NCBI GenBank assembly: GCA_018857735.1
Contig: JABMCL010003286.1
Span: 211,001-275,000 of the forward strand
Source: Alviniconcha marisindica
Taxonomy: Eukaryota; Mollusca; Gastropoda; Provannidae
Direction of reading: 5' to 3'
DNA length: 64,000 nucleotides
The notes below the pieces were generated by a model that worked only from the letters and a program-made list of their open reading frames with translations, was not told the DNA's origin and ran no database searches. Both the position numbers and the translations under genes were made by a program. Shown here one piece after another: positions 57,800 through 64,000 of this stretch (position 1 is its first letter; each line of letters starts with the position of its first letter).

Positions 57800-58262
57800 G
57801 AGGAGAGGGGAGGGAGAGAGACAGCGCAGGCAGGAGAGACAGGCAGGAGAGACAGAGACAGACAGACAGGACAGGCAGGAGAGACAGGCAGGCAGGCAGC
57901 AGGCAGGAAGACAGACAGACAGCAGGCAGGGCAGGGAAGTATACGACAGGCAGGAGAGACAGGCAGGCAGGAGAGACAGACAGACAGGCAGGCAGGGGCA
58001 GGGAGAGACAGACAGACAGCAGGCAGGCAGGCAGGAGATAGACAGACAGGCAGGGAGAGACAGACAGACAGACAGACAGGCAGGCAGGGCAGGGAGAGAC
58101 AGACAGACAGGCAGGCAGGCAGGCAGGGAGAGATAGACAGACAGACAGGCAGGGAGAGACAGACAGACAGACAGACAGACAGGCAGGGGCAGGGAGAGAC
58201 AGACAGACAGGCAGGCAGGGAGAGACAGTCAAACAGACAGGCAGGGGCAGGAAGAGACAGAC
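56718..58262. repeat. Giant compound repeat of GACA, GGCA and GA units
   Basis: 1.5 kb of purine-rich plus strand alternating among (GACA)n, (GGCA)n, GGGCAGGGAGA and long (GA)n blocks. Hardly any pyrimidines except C, no T in most of it. ORFs of 476-546 codons appear in several frames on both strands because stop codons cannot form; none is a gene. Confidence 0.97.
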
Positions 58263-59058
<796 letters not shown>

Positions 59059-59394
59059 GTCCGTGCGCGCGCATAGAATAGTCTTTACGGACAAGTTGCG
59101 CCGCTTTGTAAATACTTTCTTTATTCTTATTAAGTTCATTACGAATAGATGCAATCTTTTTTCGCAAGGAAGGAACCGAAACGGTCAGGGTTTAGGGTTA
59201 GATTCAGGTATGTCACTGGGAAAAGCAATACCGGTTTCAAGTAACTCGTTAGTCCATACTACTACTTGCTTGAGTCGCACTCTGACAATTTCCCACAAAT
59301 GATGATGATTATCGTTACTCTGGGCGGTTATTTCCTATCATCATTATTATCAGGGATATGCTGAGCAGGTGTTACTATTATTAACATTATTATT

Positions 59395-60168
59395 GTCTGT
59401 GAAATGCCGTATCTCAAGAACTGTTACATATAGGCTCTTAGGATTTTCCTTCTCAAAGACTATCACTGAGCCTTATTCCAGGTTTGTATCTGTCACAGTT
59501 TTTCAGATATGAACATTTTAAAGGAGTCACCCTCAAAATCCCTCCTTTTTCCATTGTGCAAATCAATGATTTTCTGAAATTGAGAATAGCACACTTTCAA
59601 AATTAAGCAATTTTGCTGCCTGAAAACCAATTACTGTGACGTTTTGTGGTTCATTCTACCCAGAAAATAACCTTCAGGGGTGTTAGCTCGTTCATTTTAG
59701 TTCTGTAAGCCCTCAAAAATGTTCTCCTTTGCAGTTTGCGGCAAGAAAATTGTTATGTATGGCCATATTTAGCGCCTTGCGATGCTGGTACTGTTGACAG
59801 AACATGGCTTATTTTTGCTTTATGAACTGTCCATGACATGTAGTTTTGGGATATTTCATTATATGGAATATAGTTGCATTATTCAGAGAAATGCAGAGCT
59901 GTAAACTTGGGGAAATATTCAATAATAAGTGACGACATGCATTTAGGTAACTGTCTTTGAAATGCCATATCTCAAGAACTATTATAGACAGGCTCTTACG
60001 TTTTTCCATCTCGTATATAGCAAAGACTATCACTGAGCCACATATAAAGTTTCAGGTTTTGTGTCATGTTAAAAATAAATAAAAAATGTGAACGTTTTAA
60101 GGGTGTCACACTCAAAATCCCTTCTTTTTCCATCATGAAAATCAATGATTTTCTGATATTCAGCATAG
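59395..60168 (+). repeat. Satellite, about 555-bp monomer, left part
   Basis: Monomer 1 (59395-59948) runs from GAAATGCCGTATCTCAAGAA through ATAGCACACTTTCAAAATTA, AGCCCTCAAAAATG and GACAGAACATGGCTTATTTT. Monomer 2 starts at 59951 with GAAATGCCATATCTCAAGAA and is cut at ATAG (60165-60168). Confidence 0.88.
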
Positions 60169-61853
60169 TGTGGAGAACTGCCATTTTGGCAAGTCATTTT
60201 TCTTTTCATTTTATCTTTTTAACTGAGTCTTGTCTTTTTGTCGTTAATTCGTTTCATTCTCCCCAGGTGCTGTTGGAGTTTTGTGGTTTTATGCAGCTTA
60301 GTGCTGTTTCTTTCTTTTCTGAGTTTTCCCGCGTCCTCTGGTCTGCTGTTAGGAATTCTTTAGTCTATACTTGTTTATTCTTGAGGGAAGTGATAGTTTG
60401 GTCAGTATTTCCGGTTTGCGCCCTCTGCCCGGCTGAGGACCTCCCCAAGATAATAATGTTTATAGTTCCAGACCGCGGACAGCGAGGATGGCAGCAGTGA
60501 AGAACCCTCCCTCCCCCCTTTTCCCTCCCCCAACCTCAGGTTGGCCGCGAGAATGGGTAAGTTGGTAGCGTGGGAAAGTTGGGCTCGCTTTGGGAGAGTG
60601 GGTATATCTCTGGCGATGCGCGCAAGAACTGGACATAGTTCAGGAGCTGTGTGAGAGTCGAAGTGGCCGTCCTGAGCTGTCCGTCCTAACGAGCCTTCTG
60701 GTTTCCGTGGACGTAAAGGATTATCGAACCGTGCTTCGGCATTGGTCACAACTTGTCCCTAATATGTCAACTGACATCTGAGGACATTAAGCATCACTTC
60801 ATCATCATCAGAACTGGACACTCTAGCGGTGACCATCGAGAGGTGCGGACTGCTCTCTCTCTCCTCCGGCCCAGGGTTATTTTTTATTTTTTATATTTTT
60901 TATGGAGAGTAACCTGCGGTCGAGGGTTGCAGAGTTTGAAGCAGGTTACTTCCTCCCTTTCGTTTTTTTGTAAACCGGCGCTCTCGCCTTTTTCTGTAGG
61001 GTTTCTCAAGTCTGGCGGTTAGTGCTTGGCTAGTTTCGTAGAGTACGGTTGGAGCGCAAGGTTCGTCATTTTATTCCCAGGTGTGGTATCCGGAGGAAGG
61101 AAGGGATTGTATTATTCCGTAAGTTGCTGTGGCGTTATGAGTTGGTTTCTGTCTTGGTGATGTCGTTTTGGGAGGTCCAACGGACGCTATGGTCTGTCAG
61201 CTGAGTTGTGTATTTACATCTTTCTTTTCCTGTTCTTTGTGACTGGGTTGATTTGTTAGTTGTTGTTCTCTTAACCAGGCATTGCTCGAGGAGAGCGTCG
61301 GGATCATTGTTGTTGTTTGTATGGCGGTTTTAGAATCGTTGTGGTAAGAGGAAGAAGAGGAGTCTGGTCGTAGGGGAGTTGTTTTATTTGAGGAATGTTG
61401 GCGTGTTGTTAACTCGGCTAAAGTCGGAGGTGGCGTGGTCGTAGTACTGTGGCATGATGTCGGGCGCCTGTGTAGGTTCCTTTTTGGTCGCTGCTACCGC
61501 GAGCCGGCTGTGCGGTGGCGGGCTGCGCGCGAGGTGCCCAGCGTAGTCGTAGCGGTTTTCGTTGTTAGTAGTTTCTGTGCTCTGTGTCTCCTTTATCTGC
61601 CTTTTGTTTGTAGCAGGCCTTGTAGTTGTTGTCGCTCGGAGCGACGTGTAAATAACTCGGTGTGTAGTTGTCACGGTTGTTATACCAACATATACCCATA
61701 CTGGGCGATGTGGCCTTATAGAAAAGTGATGCATTGTATGTACATTGTGCTTGTGTTTTATATTTAGAGGAGAAGAAGCAGGTATTGCCATGGGTTGACA
61801 GTGTTCTTTGTGGAGTTCCCTGTCGCTAGAGTTACTTACCCCTCTTTTTCTTT

Positions 61854-61856
<3 letters not shown>

Positions 61857-61903
<47 letters not shown>
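61857..61903. repeat. (CT)n microsatellite
   Basis: About 23 CT units. Confidence 0.96.
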
Positions 61904-61905
<2 letters not shown>

Positions 61906-62470
61906 ATCATTCCGGGCATCGAAGAAGGGACAGGAGACCAATGTGAGACAGTGAGAAGCTGTACCTGACGTCCCCGCCTTGCCCACCTTTTCTCTCTCCA
62001 CTTTCTTGGCCCTTCCCCCATCCTTCTGTCCCTCTCTTTCTCTTTTCCGGACATCGAAGAAGGGACATGCAGATTCGAAGTGGCAGACAGCCGAACAGGC
62101 TCAGCAGACGTCCTCGCCTTGCCCATCTTTTTCTCTATTTTTTTGTTTCTCTATTTTTCTTTCCTTTGCGACAACCCTCCCCACCAAAGCTAGTTTTCTG
62201 TCGTCTTTTTCATTCTCTCTGCTGTTTACTCTTCTCTCTCTTTCTCTGATCATTCCGGGCATCGAAGAAGGAACAGGAGACCAATGTGAGACAGTGAGAA
62301 ACTGTACCTGACGTCCCCGCCTTGCCCACCTTTTCTCTATCCACTTTCTTGGCCCTTCCCCCATCCTTCTGTCCCTCTCTTTCTCTTTTCCGGACATCGA
62401 AGAAGGGACATGCAGATTCGAAGTGGCAGACAGCCGAACAGGCTCAGCAGACGTCCTCGCTTTGCCCTCT
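61903..62470. repeat. Direct duplication, about 225 bp at 343-bp spacing
   Basis: 61903-62130 and 62246-62473 are nearly identical (TGATCATTCCGGGCATCGAA, GGAGACCAATGTGAGACAGT, TTCGAAGTGGCAGACAGCCG). A CATCGAAGAAGGRACA core occurs twice in each copy. Confidence 0.93.
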
Positions 62471-62957
62471 TTTCTCTTTTCCCTGTGTTGCTTTCATCTC
62501 CATTTCTTCCTACTTAGGTCTAGTTCCACACAGTTAGAAAACCACCTTTTTGTTGTTGTTTTTCACAGTATTTTTATAAGTGTTTTTACTGAGGTCTAGT
62601 GGTGAACAACGATTTAGGAGGAGATAATGTATGACTACTAGATTAAGGGCCGAGGAGATTGGTTTGATAGGTTAGTTCGGTAGAATGCATGGATTATTTA
62701 GATTAGTTTCATCGTCACCTACATGTAACTAAACTGGTTACGCGAACTCACAATGTAACTGTTTTATTAGTAGAATACAAAGCTGGAAACGCATTGATGG
62801 TGTGATCACTGACTCTAAGTGTTGTGCTCTTTCGTTTCCGTGGTCTAAATGTTGTGGTTGTCGGTGTGCTTGTGTGTTTGCTCGGCATGGCATCCTGACA
62901 CTGCCAACGCATTCAAGCCTGGAGAAAAAAACACATACATGCACTCACGGCGCTACA

Positions 62958-63455
62958 ATAGCATACTTTCAAAATTAAGTGATTTTCTGCCTGAAAAACA
63001 ATTAGTGTGACGTTTTATGGTTCATTCTACCCAGAAAATAAGTTTCAGGGGTGTCAGCTCGTTCGTTTTGGTTCTGTAAGCCCTCAAAAATGCTCTCCAT
63101 TGCAGTTTTCCATAAGGAAATTGTTATTTGTGGCTATATTCAGCACCTTGTGATTCTGGTCCTGTTGACAGAACATGGCTTATTTTTTCTTTATGAACTG
63201 CTCATAACATGTAGTTCTGGGATATTCCATTGTATGGAATATAGCTGCTTTATTCAGAGCAATGCAGAGCTGTAAATTTGGGGAAATAGTTAGTAATAAG
63301 TGACCACATGCATCTTATAGTTTTCTTTCTCGTGTATAGCAAAGACTATCACTGAGCCACATGCATATTTTGAGGTTTGTGTCTCTCACAGTTTTTTCAG
63401 ATATGGACGTTTTAAAGGAGTCATCAGCAAAATCCCTTCTTTTTCCATCTGTGCT
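62958..63455 (+). repeat. Satellite, right part
   Basis: Continues monomer 2 from ATAGCATACTTTCAAAATTA to about 63315, then a partial monomer 3 (CTCGTGTATAGCAAAGACTA onward) ending at CTTTTTCCATCTGTGC. Confidence 0.88.
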
Positions 63456-63870
63456 AACCGGGTGTTATTATTATTATTATCGATGTGCTGACCGGGTGTT
63501 ATTATTATTATTATCGATGTGCTAACCGGGTGTTATTATTATTATTATCGATGTGCTGAACGGGTGTTATTATTATTATTATCGATGTGCTGACCGGGTG
63601 TTATCATAATGATTGATGTTTGAACTAAATGTTATTAATATCATTGATACGCTGAGTAGTTACAATCATCATCATTATTATTATCGATGTGCATAGCGGC
63701 GTTATTAGTATTATTATGACCGATGTATTGATCGATTGCTATTATTATTATTGATGTGTTATTAGTATTATTATGACCGATGTATTGATCGATTGCTATT
63801 ATTATTATTGATGTGTTATTAGTATTATTATGACCGACGTACTGATCGATTGTTATTATTATTATTGATG
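63456..63870. repeat. ATT-rich minisatellite
   Basis: About five 34-bp units of ATCGATGTGCTGACCGGGTG plus (TTA)n, then longer units with TATTATGACCGATGTATTGA repeated three times. Related ATT wording borders the satellite on its left (59345-59392). Confidence 0.92.
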
Positions 63871-63906
63871 TGCTCAACCGTTGTGAATCCTTCCCCAGTC
63901 AGAACG

Positions 63907-64000
63907 ATGGATTCCAGCTGGACCAGGGTGAGGCAGCTGGTTGCTAACAGGGTGTTGCATCGTCACCTGCAGGATTTAGAGGAGCAGCAGGTGGCCGCGG
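63907..64000 (+). CDS. Possible start of an ORF running off the right edge
   Basis: ATG at 63907 opens MDSSWTRVRQLVANRVLHRH and continues for 31 codons to the window end without a stop. Base composition changes to GC-rich here. Could be the first exon of a gene or a transposon ORF; too short to judge. Confidence 0.3.
   Translation, partial: MDSSWTRVRQLVANRVLHRHLQDLEEQQVAA

Larger units (their letters stand above)
60169..62957. mobile_element. 2.8 kb insertion in the satellite
   Basis: ATAG lies on both sides (60165-60168 and 62958-62961). The insert starts TGTGGAGAACTG and ends GGCGCTACA. Deleting it with one ATAG reproduces the monomer 1 wording. TG...CA ends and a 4-bp duplication would suit an LTR-type element, but no terminal repeats are seen and inverted similarity is limited to TGTRG. 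Inside are a CpG-rich stretch (60480-60720), the tail motif CATCTGAGGACATTAAGCA (60772), (CT)n at 61857-61903 and a direct duplication at 61903/62246. No ORF is convincing. Confidence 0.6.

Noticed and set aside
61384..62001. 205-codon minus-strand ORF
   Set aside because: Low-complexity Thr/Arg-rich product that includes a GA microsatellite; no recognisable domain.

Overview
The window looks like nuclear DNA of an animal, most likely a marine mollusc and probably a gastropod. This is an inference from intron-containing animal genes, a eukaryotic tRNA, very dense dinucleotide microsatellites, DIRS, Ty3/gypsy and LINE remnants, and tRNA-headed SINEs. There are no operons or bacterial signals. 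Most reading frames in the window are spurious.

Three protein genes and one tRNA are well supported. (1) EIF3J, minus strand, runs off the left edge: exon 1 at 6751-6772, exon 2 at 6585-6670, exon 3 at 1191-1242. (2) A ZIP zinc transporter (SLC39A1/2/3-like), plus strand, 8308-9451, is complete except for a one-base frame change after the first membrane helix. (3) TTI2, minus strand, has two coding exons (33388-34241 and 26680-27325) around a 6 kb intron; together they encode 499 residues with stop. (4) tRNA-Lys(CTT) is at 34463-34535, upstream of TTI2 on the opposite strand.

Regions: 1-6.6 kb is EIF3J intronic sequence with a minisatellite, a MITE and an inverted-repeat pair. 9.5-26.6 kb is intergenic, with a solo-LTR-like copy, a dispersed repeat family (here R-A), a TTAA-flanked transposon and satellites. 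27.3-33.4 kb is the TTI2 intron, with a broken Ty3/gypsy integrase region, a SINE and microsatellites. 38.0-43.5 kb is a broken DIRS-type retrotransposon with a 3.2 kb DNA transposon inserted in its tyrosine recombinase gene. 44.4-56.7 kb holds several LINE fragments, one interrupted by a short LTR element and one by a SINE. 56.7-58.3 kb is a giant GA/GACA/GGCA repeat, and 59.4-63.9 kb holds a roughly 555-bp satellite and ATT-rich repeats.

The most interesting signal is a set of nested insertions whose empty sites can be read directly, because the interrupted host sequence is a recognisable repeat or ORF. The best is 39529-42753: a 3225-bp element with terminal inverted repeats and a TAG duplication. 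It carries no transposase I recognise, but does carry pieces of a conserved, functionally unknown animal protein family. All similarity statements come from reading and memory of family motifs; no search was run.
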